DNA of 64,000 bases. Source: Colwellia polaris (GTDB lineage: Bacteria; Pseudomonadota; Gammaproteobacteria; Enterobacterales; Alteromonadaceae). Positions within the stretch are counted from its first letter, which is position 1. Each line of letters opens with the position of its first letter. The notes beneath the pieces were generated by a model, which saw only the letters and a list, made by a program, of their open reading frames with translations, was not told the origin of the DNA and searched no databases. Positions 18,466 through 25,983 of the stretch are shown here, one piece after another. A program made the translations under genes and the position numbers. The stretch spans positions 97,864 to 161,863 of the forward strand of contig NZ_NBOE01000010.1 of NCBI RefSeq assembly GCF_002104515.1. Reading direction: 5' to 3'.

Positions 18466-18508
18466 CAATACAGTACTTGAAAAACGTCTGTTTGGAAGGT
18501 TGTCTTAT

Positions 18509-19612
18509 TTATAGTTGCAAATTTTGCTTAGCTGTAACAGGGTTAGCATACATAGTTAATAACCAATGTTGTTGTGCTGTACTAAGGTTTTCCATACGCT
18601 TATTTAAAAGCTTTAATACAGTATCGTTGATCGATAAATTATTGAGTTTAGCGTGCGCTACTAGGTTAGAGTCGTATAATTTATAGTGGCTTATAATCTC
18701 TTTGTCTATTGCGGCTGCAATGGCTTTGCTGTCGCAATAGTCGCCTTGAATTGGCTGGCAAAACTCTATGTGTACGCGACCTTTTTGCCCAACTAAACCT
18801 TGCGTAATGCTCCTTAAGTCTTCACCTGCTTTCTTCTGATAACTGCCTGTTGCTTCTTTTTCAGCAAGCTCAATGGCTTTGTCAGTATCGCAGGGGTCAA
18901 ATTCATAAGAAATCGACACCGGAACTATATTAATTTCAGCAAGGTAGTCTGCTATGGGGGTTTGTTTATCTTTATTAAGCAACAACATCGAAATTAATGC
19001 AGAGTTTGTTTTATCTATACCGTCTTTAGCACGACCTTCACGTTGTGCAATCCAAATGTTTTGTTGACGGTTAGATACTGTGTCGTGAATATAAGCCGAA
19101 AGTTGCTTCGATGCTGTCAGCATTGCACGTTTAGTGTCTTCACTGCGTTTAACAATAAAGCTTTTATTGATACGCATAAGGTCGGCGACCCAAGGCTGAT
19201 CTAATAAATTATCACCAACGGCAGCTTCAACCGTGCTGATACCACTTTTGTATAACGCTAAATTTACTAAAGCAACATCTAAAACAATATCACGATGATT
19301 ACTAATGAAAAGTGCAGGCTTAGTGTTGTCAAAATTATCCATACCGCTAAAGCTAAAACCAGCTGTACTGCTTTTGATCAGATGATGGAGGTATTTAGCT
19401 ACTTCGATTTGAATTTGCTCAATATTGTGAAACTTTTGCACGCGAATTTTTAAAGACCATTTAACGATAGTGCAAGCAAGCGAAGGAAAAACTTGATATA
19501 AGCGCGGCATTTTAAGACTAGCAATTGAAGCTTGTAAGCCTTTTTCATTGATTAATTTTTCGATTACGTCAACTACCTCATCATCACGATAAGGGCGAAT
19601 ATCATCAAACAT
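18509..19612 (-). CDS. 1-acyl-glycerol-3-phosphate acyltransferase family protein
   Basis: A 367-aa protein with the PlsC-type acyltransferase motif NHRDIVLD (HxxxxD, in FISNHRDIVLDVALVN), the acceptor-binding region around IWIAQREGRAKDGIDKTN, and IVPVSISYEFDPCD. These enzymes move acyl chains from acyl-ACP or acyl-CoA to glycerophosphate backbones. It is longer than classical PlsC (about 245 aa), has no evident transmembrane helix, and carries an added C-terminal segment of about 90 residues, like the large cytosolic acyltransferases of marine gammaproteobacteria. The exact acceptor lipid is not visible. It stands alone, convergent with azlCD. Confidence 0.8.
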   Translation of the reverse strand: MFDDIRPYRDDEVVDVIEKLINEKGLQASIASLKMPRLYQVFPSLACTIVKWSLKIRVQKFHNIEQIQIEVAKYLHHLIKSSTAGFSFSGMDNFDNTKPALFISNHRDIVLDVALVNLALYKSGISTVEAAVGDNLLDQPWVADLMRINKSFIVKRSEDTKRAMLTASKQLSAYIHDTVSNRQQNIWIAQREGRAKDGIDKTNSALISMLLLNKDKQTPIADYLAEINIVPVSISYEFDPCDTDKAIELAEKEATGSYQKKAGEDLRSITQGLVGQKGRVHIEFCQPIQGDYCDSKAIAAAIDKEIISHYKLYDSNLVAHAKLNNLSINDTVLKLLNKRMENLSTAQQHWLLTMYANPVTAKQNLQL

Positions 19613-19931
19613 TCAAAATTCTCTTCTTTGGTCGAAAATAAATAGTTTATAAGCAATTATTATAACCGAATCATCTTAAAAAATGTGCTTTTTGTTTAAT
19701 AGATTAGCTTTAATAAAAATATTAACTTAATCGAAAATAAGTAAATGGTGATGTTGTTTGAACTGATTAAATACTAATGTTTATAAAGCTTATAGCGAAG
19801 TTTTATTGTTAAGTTTTATTTTACAAATTGATTTTTGAAATTATTAATCAAAAAAATAAATACTAATTAACTTGCGTTTTTAACCTTTTGACCCAAGTAT
19901 TATTATTGAGTAGACAATAAAAGGAAAAAAT
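19613..19931. other. Divergent intergenic region, acyltransferase / hpf
   Basis: A very AT-rich 319-bp gap between divergent genes. TTGACC at 19888 followed 17 bp later by TAGACA is a weak promoter-like pair, but it would leave almost no hpf leader. A good AAGGA ribosome site precedes hpf. Nothing else is supported. Confidence 0.35.
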
Positions 19932-20288
19932 ATGAAAATAAATCTTTCTGGTCACCATGTTGAAGTTTCAGATTCAATTAAAGAACATATCAACGAAAAG
20001 TTTTCAAAAATAGCGACACACTTCCCAACCTTAATTTCACTCGATGTTATTTTATCGCACGAACATAACCAACATAGTGTAGAGTTGCGAACAACTTATG
20101 AAGGTGGTCGTATTTCCGCCTCAGCAAGCGACAATGTTATGTATCCTGCCATTGCAGCAGCAGCGAAAAAATTAGACGCAGCATTAAAACACCGTAAAGG
20201 TTTGTTAAAAGCCAATCTGCATAGTAAGCCTGAAATTACTGCACCAGAGATTGCTCACGAAAAAGTACAAGAAATGAGTTTAAGTTAA
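19932..20288 (+). CDS. hpf: Ribosome hibernation promoting factor, short form
   Basis: A 118-aa protein of the HPF/RaiA (sigma-54 modulation) family, starting MKINLSGHHVEVSDSIKEHI and continuing with the family segment ASASDNVMYPAIAAAAKKLDAALKHRKG. It binds the decoding region of the 30S subunit in stationary phase and favours hibernating ribosomes. The length corresponds to short HPF, without the long-form dimerisation domain. In many proteobacteria hpf follows rpoN. Here it is monocistronic, with AAGGA upstream and a strong terminator downstream, so an rpoN-linked context is absent. YfiA/RaiA is the close alternative name. Confidence 0.88.
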   Translation: MKINLSGHHVEVSDSIKEHINEKFSKIATHFPTLISLDVILSHEHNQHSVELRTTYEGGRISASASDNVMYPAIAAAAKKLDAALKHRKGLLKANLHSKPEITAPEIAHEKVQEMSLS

Positions 20289-20312
20289 ACGACGATATTA
20301 GTAACTTACTCG

Positions 20313-20336
20313 AGGAGGCAATTGCCTCCTTTTTTT
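20313..20336 (+). terminator. Rho-independent terminator after hpf
   Basis: Perfect palindrome AGGAGGCAATTGCCTCCT followed by six T, 24 nt past the hpf stop. Confidence 0.92.
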
Positions 20337-20438
20337 ATGCTCAGAAATGCTCATCTTATTCTGCAAAGTTTCACTTAGTTTGGCATTACAATGAAATAGC
20401 CTTACTATATTTATTAAAAGATACAAAAAAGAGGGTAT

Positions 20439-20852
20439 ATGCTAGAAATTTCCAACAATGTCATGCTTGCTGATTGGGAAATTGAGCTAACAGGCATACG
20501 AGCTACAGGAAACGGTGGGCAAAGAGTTAATAAAGTTGAAACTGCAATACATTTACGTTTTGACATTAAGCGCTCTACATTACCAGCTATATACAAAGAT
20601 AGATTATTGAAGCTCTCAGACAGTCGTATTTCAAGTGACGGTGTTATCATTATTAAAGCACAATCTTTTCGCACGCAATCTATGAATAAAGATGATGCAT
20701 TGAAACGTTTAAAAGCGTTAATAAATGCGGCCATGATAGTAAAAAAAGTCAGACGAGCGACCAAGCCAACAAAGGGCTCAAACCTCAGACGTTTGGACTC
20801 TAAAAAGAAGAACAGTTCTAATAAGTTACTACGTGCAAAAGTCGATCATTAA
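20439..20852 (+). CDS. arfB: Alternative ribosome-rescue factor ArfB (peptidyl-tRNA hydrolase)
   Basis: A 137-aa class I release factor-like protein with the catalytic GGQ at residues 26-28 (RATGNGGQRVNKVETAIHLRF). It has no stop-codon recognition domain, and a basic C-terminal tail rich in Lys/Arg (KKVRRATKPTKGSNLRRL, then KKKNSSNKLLRAK) that inserts in the empty mRNA channel. It hydrolyses peptidyl-tRNA on ribosomes stalled at an mRNA end. The segment SDGVIIIKAQSFRTQSMNK closely matches E. coli YaeJ/ArfB. The upstream AAGAGGG is a good ribosome site. nudC follows on the same strand about 90 bp later. Confidence 0.93.
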   Translation: MLEISNNVMLADWEIELTGIRATGNGGQRVNKVETAIHLRFDIKRSTLPAIYKDRLLKLSDSRISSDGVIIIKAQSFRTQSMNKDDALKRLKALINAAMIVKKVRRATKPTKGSNLRRLDSKKKNSSNKLLRAKVDH

Positions 20853-20944
20853 CGCATGTGTTAGCCATATATCGTGAGTAGTATGAATTTTTAATATATT
20901 CAAAAGTAGCATTTGTTGAATAACAATAAGCATTGGGAAGTAAT

Positions 20945-21943
20945 ATGGACAATGAGTTAACGTTTTGTAAAATGCCGCTTGATAGAGCATCAACGTTAAG
21001 AAAAAATCAGTCTTGGTTGGAGCAAAAACTAGCAGCAACTGAAAGTTGTTTCTATTTTTATTGGCGCGGCAAGTACCTTTATCTTGAAGAACGTCTATTT
21101 GTTTATAGCAAAGCATCAACAGCGGATTTAACGCTTGATTGTTCAAGTTCGGCATTATTTAATCAAGCAATTAGTGATAATCGGGTTACCTTTTTAGGAA
21201 CAGAGCAAGATGCAGCATATTTTGTTTGTGACCTTTCATTTTTGACTGATGTTGAGATGAAGCAATGGTTGGATAAACTTGCTATACAAAAGCTAAAGTT
21301 TATTGATTTTAGAAGTTCACTAACACTATTAAACCAACATCAAGGCGCTATATTAAGTTATGCAAAGGCGTTAATACATTGGCAAAAAAGTGCTTCATTT
21401 TGTGGGCATTGTGGTGAAAAAACCAAGCTTATGGATGGCGGTCACCGTTTAGTTTGTCAAAATACTGGCTGTAAAAAAGAGCATTTTCCTCGTACTGATC
21501 CTGCAGTAATTATGTTGGTTGAGCATCAACCAAAATCAGGGCCTGCAGTTTGTTTATTAGCTGAGCATCATAGAATACCCGAAAAAGTTTTTTCTACACT
21601 CGCAGGCTTTGTTGACCCAGGCGAGTCTTTACAAGAAGCAGTCGCTAGAGAGGTTTTCGAAGAAGCAGGTGTTAAAACCACAGATATTGAGTTTATTGAC
21701 TCGCAACCTTGGCCTTTTCCACACTCTTTAATGATAGGTTTTATTGCTAGAGCACAAAATACAGAGCTATGCCTTGAAGAGGAAGAGCTTCGCAGCGCGG
21801 ACTGGTTTACTGCGCAAGAACTTGTTAACTTTGGTGAATGGGGAGATGAGAGTGACGGACCTAAATTACCAAGAAAAGAGTCAATATCAAGGTTGTTAAT
21901 CGACTTATGGTGTCAAAAGCAATTAAGTCAATCATCAGGCTAA
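20945..21943 (+). CDS. nudC: NAD(+) diphosphatase / RNA decapping hydrolase NudC
   Basis: A Nudix enzyme that cleaves NADH/NAD and removes NAD caps from RNA. A NudC zinc ribbon is visible (CGHCGEKT followed by CQNTGC), then HFPRTDPAVIML. The Nudix box is GFVDPGESLQEAVAREVFEEAG, which I cite by its GX5EX7REUXEEXG core. The NADH-pyrophosphatase marker SQPWPFPHSLM follows. Start ATG 20945 has GGGAAG upstream and is preferred to the in-frame TTG 20933, giving 332 aa. E. coli NudC is shorter (257 aa). The extra N-terminal domain here resembles the NUDIX-like N-terminal domain of longer family members. Confidence 0.93.
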   Translation: MDNELTFCKMPLDRASTLRKNQSWLEQKLAATESCFYFYWRGKYLYLEERLFVYSKASTADLTLDCSSSALFNQAISDNRVTFLGTEQDAAYFVCDLSFLTDVEMKQWLDKLAIQKLKFIDFRSSLTLLNQHQGAILSYAKALIHWQKSASFCGHCGEKTKLMDGGHRLVCQNTGCKKEHFPRTDPAVIMLVEHQPKSGPAVCLLAEHHRIPEKVFSTLAGFVDPGESLQEAVAREVFEEAGVKTTDIEFIDSQPWPFPHSLMIGFIARAQNTELCLEEEELRSADWFTAQELVNFGEWGDESDGPKLPRKESISRLLIDLWCQKQLSQSSG

Positions 21944-21958
21944 TAGTCAGTAAACTTA

Positions 21959-21995
21959 AACCTAGTTGCTGTTAATATGGCAACTAGGTTTTATT
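21959..21995. terminator. Bidirectional terminator between nudC and the cyclophilin gene
   Basis: An 11-bp stem AACCTAGTTGC / GCAACTAGGTT with a 10-nt loop, followed by TTATT on the plus strand. It lies between two convergent genes. Confidence 0.85.
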
Positions 21996-22003
21996 ATTGC
22001 TCG

Positions 22004-22786
22004 CTATTTAAAGCGTCTTTTTAAGGTAATTAAGCCAACAAAAATTAAACTGAACCAGGTCATTGAGCCGCCACCACTACTTGACGTTGTTGGCTCTGAA
22101 GGCTCTGATACTGGTGGCGTAGTGTTTAATGAGGTGTTCCTAACACCAGCTAAGCTTGCTGCCGTGTTAACTGTTGCATCGACTATCGTTACGGTTTCTA
22201 TGGTCACAAAGTTTTCAACGCCGGGTACAAAGCTACTATCAGAGCATTGTGTGGCGTTATATCCAGGCATTGGGACATCGCTACAACGAAATATATCTGA
22301 CATATTATCGATATTTTCTAACCCTTCAATTACTTCACCGAATACAGTAAAACCGCCATTTTGTGTATCTAATTCAGCAGTGCCGCCACTATTATCAGAT
22401 AAATTAACAAACCATTGGCTAGTAGCACTATTTTCGTTGTTGGCCACTTTAGCCATCGCAATAGTACCACGTACATTGGAAAAAACAGGCTCGTTGATAA
22501 TAGCGCTATCAGTAGCTATTGGGGTTAACGGAAACCCTCCAGTAAACTCAAACCCGCCTGCTTGCATGACAAAGTCAGGTACAACACGATGAACAACGGT
22601 ATTGTTGTAATCACCATCATTAATATATTTTAAAAAATTAGCGACCGTTTCTGGTGTTGTTTCATCGTGAAGGTTAACCTTGAAGTTACCTTGAGAAGTC
22701 GTGAATTCAACAACGGTAGCAAAGCTTGAGGTGCTAGCAAAAATTAATGCAGCAATTGATAGTTTCGAAAGTTTTGAGCGATTCAT
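22004..22786 (-). CDS. Exported cyclophilin-type peptidyl-prolyl isomerase with GlyGly-CTERM-like tail
   Basis: A 260-aa secreted protein. A signal peptide at 1-23 ends STSSFA. The cyclophilin domain at about 25-205 has family segments VEFTTSQGNFKVNL, VHRVVPDFVMQAGG and GLENIDNMSDIF. After a Ser/Pro/Thr linker come GGG at residues 238-240, a single hydrophobic helix (MTWFSLIFVGLITL) and a basic end KRRFK. That triplet of features is the GlyGly-CTERM sorting signal, processed by rhombosortase in bacteria with type II secretion. It would place a proline isomerase at the cell surface or outside the cell. The tail call is by pattern only. The gene is convergent with nudC. Confidence 0.88.
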   Translation of the reverse strand: MNRSKLSKLSIAALIFASTSSFATVVEFTTSQGNFKVNLHDETTPETVANFLKYINDGDYNNTVVHRVVPDFVMQAGGFEFTGGFPLTPIATDSAIINEPVFSNVRGTIAMAKVANNENSATSQWFVNLSDNSGGTAELDTQNGGFTVFGEVIEGLENIDNMSDIFRCSDVPMPGYNATQCSDSSFVPGVENFVTIETVTIVDATVNTAASLAGVRNTSLNTTPPVSEPSEPTTSSSGGGSMTWFSLIFVGLITLKRRFK

Positions 22787-22861
22787 AGGTTAATTACTTA
22801 TAGCCATTTTAGTAAGAAGTGCCTGAATAGTAATGGGCTTTGAGGATAACAACAAGAGGCT

Positions 22862-22918
22862 TTAATACCAATTGAAATAAATAATCGCTCATTTTAAGGC
22901 GGTTTAAATCGTCAATAA
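22862..22918 (+). repeat. 57-bp dispersed repeat, copy A
   Basis: Starts TTAATACCAATTGAAATAAA and ends near AAATCGTCAATAA. It matches copy B at 25791-25847 in reverse orientation at 56 of 57 positions (C versus A at one site). Both copies lie outside genes. Confidence 0.95.
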
Positions 22919-22976
22919 CTGCGTTGTTTTCAATCCCAATAGCCCGCTATTACTCGACAAATAGCTTAGATATTAA

Positions 22977-23654
22977 CTAAATGGATTTCAAAAATCGTTC
23001 AGCTCTGGGTAATAAGTAGTTTTCATAATCCAGAGAAAAAACCACAGTACTTGATCTACCTATAATTTCTGCTCTTGGAATAAGTCCTATGGCACGAGAG
23101 TCGGCACTGTTATCTCGGTTGTCGCCCATAACTAAATAATATCCCTCTGGAATAGTTACCGGTTTAAAGCTTTCTAATGGGTAAGGGTTATTGTGTCCTG
23201 GCATTACTGAAGTTCTAATTAAATGGCGATTACCCCCGATACTTTCTTCGCTTAAAGTAAAATTAGCATTTTCTGTAATGAGCTGGTAGTTCGCTGTATC
23301 TTGGTTAATGAATAACTGGTTTTTATGCATTGAAACTGTATCACCTGGTACACCAATAACACGCTTAACTAAACGTTTTTCTGCCACTTTTGACTCAAAA
23401 ATAATAATATCATTCGGTAAAGGATCAGAAAACTTTATCAATGAATACTGAGTAAACGGCAGCTTTAAATCGTAAGCCATCTTATTAATTAAAATTCGGT
23501 CACCTTCGACAATAGTTGGTTTCATAGAGCCGGTAGGAACATCATTCCAGTCAGCGACGGCACTGCGAAAAACTAGCATTAAGCTAACAAAAAGCAATAA
23601 TGATGCGTTTGCTTTTAATACTCGGGTGATACTCTTTTTTATGTTGTTTTTCAT
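22977..23654 (-). CDS. lepB: Signal peptidase I (S26 family), accessory
   Basis: A 225-aa leader peptidase. It has one N-terminal transmembrane helix at about 15-34, then the catalytic Ser43 in PTGSMKPT and the general-base Lys97 in KRLVKRVIGVPGD, with box E GDNRDNSADSRAIGLIPR. These Ser/Lys enzymes remove signal peptides on the periplasmic side. It has a single anchor helix and is shorter than E. coli LepB (324 aa, two helices). It also lies apart from lepA and rnc, so it may be a second, accessory signal peptidase rather than the housekeeping one; this is an inference. Confidence 0.88.
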   Translation of the reverse strand: MKNNIKKSITRVLKANASLLLFVSLMLVFRSAVADWNDVPTGSMKPTIVEGDRILINKMAYDLKLPFTQYSLIKFSDPLPNDIIIFESKVAEKRLVKRVIGVPGDTVSMHKNQLFINQDTANYQLITENANFTLSEESIGGNRHLIRTSVMPGHNNPYPLESFKPVTIPEGYYLVMGDNRDNSADSRAIGLIPRAEIIGRSSTVVFSLDYENYLLPRAERFLKSI

Positions 23655-23718
23655 GCAAGCCTCTGAAGTAATAGGTAATATGCTAAATAAAATAAATAGC
23701 AGAATTAAAATACAATTA

Positions 23719-23756
23719 AAAAAATAACGACTTAGTTTTTGACCAAGTCGTTATTT
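23719..23756 (-). terminator. Terminator after the hypothetical secreted protein gene
   Basis: Long stem AAAATAACGACTT / AAGTCGTTATTTT with an 11-nt loop and flanking A/T runs. It lies about 105 nt past the stop at 23863 and just before the lepB promoter region. Confidence 0.75.
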
Positions 23757-23862
23757 TAAAGTTCCTTCACTTAAAGGCGCTAAAGACAGTTAAATGTAAT
23801 TATTTATGTCTGACGTTTTATACGTTATTTATCTATTCACCCATTCACCTTTTACACTTTGC

Positions 23863-24486
23863 TTATTCATTGTTTTCGTCTGAATATCCCCAAGGCGCTG
23901 GCGGTGGAGTTACGGGGGCTGTTAAATCAAAGTCGACACGAAATTCTCGTCCCTGACGAATTAATCGATAGGTAAATTTGTCTGCGTAGATAAACATTTG
24001 CCAAGTATTTCCCGCAGATTGTGGGATCCCTGAACTAACAAATAGCTCTTTTGAGTATTGATCGGCAGGAAAAGACTGTGCTTGTGACCAACCGGCATCT
24101 AAGGTATGACCTCCATACATAGTGCTTTCATCATGGCTGCCGTCACGGTGACGGTGATCATGCTTTAAAGATAACCCTGACCCTGTTTTAGTAATAATCC
24201 AAGTACGCGAGGCATCGTCACCAACGTGAAAGGGGATTTCGAGTTTTTCATCTGAGCACTTTCTAACATGCATAATCAAATCTTTATTGGCAAAGCTGTC
24301 ACCAGGTGCGTTATCAATAGTTACTTGACCTTGAAAGGCTTTGTCACAGAGCGCTTTAATGCTGTTAAAAAAATTATCATGTGTTTCGATAGACACTAAT
24401 GGTGCGTCAGTTGCCATAGCAGCGTTGCTAAAGCAGAAAATACTGCTTGAAAGTATGAGGGTTAATATGCTTTTTTTAGTTTTCAT
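23863..24486 (-). CDS. Hypothetical secreted protein
   Basis: A 207-aa protein I do not recognise. A Sec signal peptide at about 1-25 (MKTKKSILTLILSSSIFCFS, then AAMA) points to the periplasm or beyond. Two Cys remain in the mature part (in IKALCDKAF and VRKCSDEK) and could form a disulfide. A short His-rich stretch (LKHDHRHRDGSHDE) near residues 103-116 could bind metal. The C-terminus is Pro-rich (TAPVTPPPAPWG). It is monocistronic, bounded by its own terminator, and divergent from the RNA methyltransferase gene. Confidence 0.75.
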   Translation of the reverse strand: MKTKKSILTLILSSSIFCFSNAAMATDAPLVSIETHDNFFNSIKALCDKAFQGQVTIDNAPGDSFANKDLIMHVRKCSDEKLEIPFHVGDDASRTWIITKTGSGLSLKHDHRHRDGSHDESTMYGGHTLDAGWSQAQSFPADQYSKELFVSSGIPQSAGNTWQMFIYADKFTYRLIRQGREFRVDFDLTAPVTPPPAPWGYSDENNE

Positions 24487-24674
24487 TTTATATACCTAAA
24501 TTGACTTATTTTTAAAAGCTTCATAGCGATGCTATCAGATAATACGCTAATAGATAATTGAAAAGGCTAAGTAAGGTGTTATTCAATGCTCAGTTATTAA
24601 AAATTATCTTGTAGTATTGTCATTGGCAGCGCAAAATTGCGAAAAATACAGAGGTAAATATAGAGTAATGTGAA

Positions 24675-25190
24675 ATGAATTTAAAAGCAGAGCAAGTTGT
24701 TATTGGCTTAACCGATCCTAAAAGCCCATCAAATGTTGGTGCCGTAATGCGTGCTGCTGGATGCTACCAAGCCGATGAAGTTCGTTATACCGGTGTTAGA
24801 TATACGCGTGCAGCAAAGTTTCATACCGACACAAAAGATGTGCTAAGAAAAATTCCATTAAACGCTGTTGAATCCTTAATCACTGACTTACCTGAAGAAC
24901 AGCGTGTTATTTGTGTTGATTTGGTTGAAGGGGCAATACCTTTGCCTGAATTTGAACACCCAGAAAATGCACTTTACATCTTTGGCCCTGAGGATGGCAC
25001 TATAGCGCAGAATGTTATTGATGCTGCAGATGCCGTAGTTTATGTACCTACAATTGGTTGCATGAATTTAGCCGCGAGCGTAAATGTATTACTATACGAC
25101 CGATTAGCAAAATCGAAGCATTTAGTCGCTAATGACGAACTCATCAAACGTAGTCGAGATACTAATAATAAGGTTTTTGTGAAAGCCTAA
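24675..25190 (+). CDS. SpoU/TrmH-family RNA 2'-O-methyltransferase-like protein
   Basis: A 171-aa SPOUT-superfamily protein. The N-terminal motif 1 is VVIGLTDPKSPSNVGAVMRAA. The knotted C-terminal AdoMet-binding half shows ALYIFGPEDGTI and VYVPTIGCMNLAASVNVLLYD, matching SpoU motifs 2 and 3 (usual FGxExxGL and IPMxGxxxSLNVSVAxxI). The usual Ser-Leu-Asn of motif 3 reads Met-Asn-Leu-Ala here, and the Glu of motif 2 is kept. The protein lacks an extra RNA-binding N-terminal domain. The target RNA position cannot be told from sequence. A cold-shock gene follows after a separate promoter. Confidence 0.83.
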   Translation: MNLKAEQVVIGLTDPKSPSNVGAVMRAAGCYQADEVRYTGVRYTRAAKFHTDTKDVLRKIPLNAVESLITDLPEEQRVICVDLVEGAIPLPEFEHPENALYIFGPEDGTIAQNVIDAADAVVYVPTIGCMNLAASVNVLLYDRLAKSKHLVANDELIKRSRDTNNKVFVKA

Positions 25191-25266
25191 AAAATGGTAA
25201 CTAGAAGATCTAATTATCCAGTTAAAATATTATTTATCAGTATTTGATACTTTTATATTAAACGGG

Positions 25267-25445
25267 TTGACTATTGTTAGAAACTAGATACAATACCTGC
25301 AGCTAGAAAGTAAGACCTATATTTATGTACAAAGTTTCGCAGTTATATTAGTAAGTAGCTCGTCCTGTTTAATAAGTAATAGCAACACTCTCTGCAACAT
25401 CGCCTTATTTTTGAGGCATCAATTACGAATAAATAGGATAATAAA
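25267..25445 (+). promoter_or_regulatory. Promoter and long 5' leader of the cold-shock gene
   Basis: TTGACT at 25267-25272 and TACAAT at 25289-25294 are separated by 16 bp, a good sigma-70 promoter. Transcription from about 25301 would leave a leader of roughly 145 nt before the ATG at 25446. Long structured leaders are characteristic of cspA-type genes, where they control temperature-dependent stability and translation. The ribosome site AGGATAA is just before the start. Confidence 0.65.
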
Positions 25446-25655
25446 ATGTCTAATACAACTACTGGTACAGTAAAATGGTTCAACGAGTCTAAAGGCTTCG
25501 GTTTCATCGAGCAAGAGTCTGGTCCAGACGTTTTCGCACATTTCTCTGCAATCTCTGGCGACGGTTTCAAAACTCTTGCTGAAGGCCAAAAAGTACAGTT
25601 TACTGTTACTCAAGGTCAAAAAGGTCCTCAAGCTGAGAACATCGTAGCACTTTAA
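25446..25655 (+). CDS. CspA-family cold-shock protein
   Basis: A 69-aa single cold-shock domain, opening [21 protein letters not shown]1 KGFGFIEQ is at 16-23 and RNP2 VFAHF at 29-33. Such proteins are RNA chaperones that melt structures and aid translation at low temperature, though some family members are constitutive. Codon use is noticeably different from neighbours, with many GGT/AAC/TTC-type optimal codons, consistent with high expression. It has its own promoter, long leader and terminator. Which csp paralogue it is cannot be decided from this window. Confidence 0.96.
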   Translation: MSNTTTGTVKWFNESKGFGFIEQESGPDVFAHFSAISGDGFKTLAEGQKVQFTVTQGQKGPQAENIVAL

Positions 25656-25702
25656 TTAATATTTCTTAGCTGGTTTTACTAGCTAAAATATTAACAGTGT
25701 TA

Positions 25703-25735
25703 AAAAAAAGGGGAGACATTAGTCTGCCCTTTTTT
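25703..25735 (+). terminator. Rho-independent terminator after the cold-shock gene
   Basis: Stem AAAAGGG-AGAC / GTCT-CCCTTTT with bulges and a 4-nt loop, followed by a T-run, about 50 nt past the stop. Confidence 0.85.
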
Positions 25736-25790
25736 GTGTCTGTAATAAATTGATTAATTAGTTATTCATTGTTATAGCAAATGTAATAAG

Positions 25791-25847
25791 TTATTGACGA
25801 TTTAAACCGCCTTAAAATGATCGATTATTTATTTCAATTGGTATTAA
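25791..25847 (-). repeat. 57-bp dispersed repeat, copy B
   Basis: Reverse complement of copy A (22862-22918), 56 of 57 positions identical. It sits between the csp terminator and zapE. The rest of this 328-bp gap (25656-25983) shows nothing else beyond the terminator. Confidence 0.95.
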
Positions 25848-25983
25848 TGGTTAAAATGAATAAGTACGGCGTTATAAAGTTTATATATGTGCCTAGCTAC
25901 TGACTAAGCTTTAGGTCTTGTAATTACCTCTTTTTAATGATGAAAAAGTAGAATACTTAATTAATAAAATTGGCATAACTTGT

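Noticed and set aside
21966..22592. 208-aa open frame on the plus strand opposite the cyclophilin gene
   Set aside because: Antisense to a clear cyclophilin with signal peptide. Its composition is what the reverse frame of that gene gives, with no recognisable domain.
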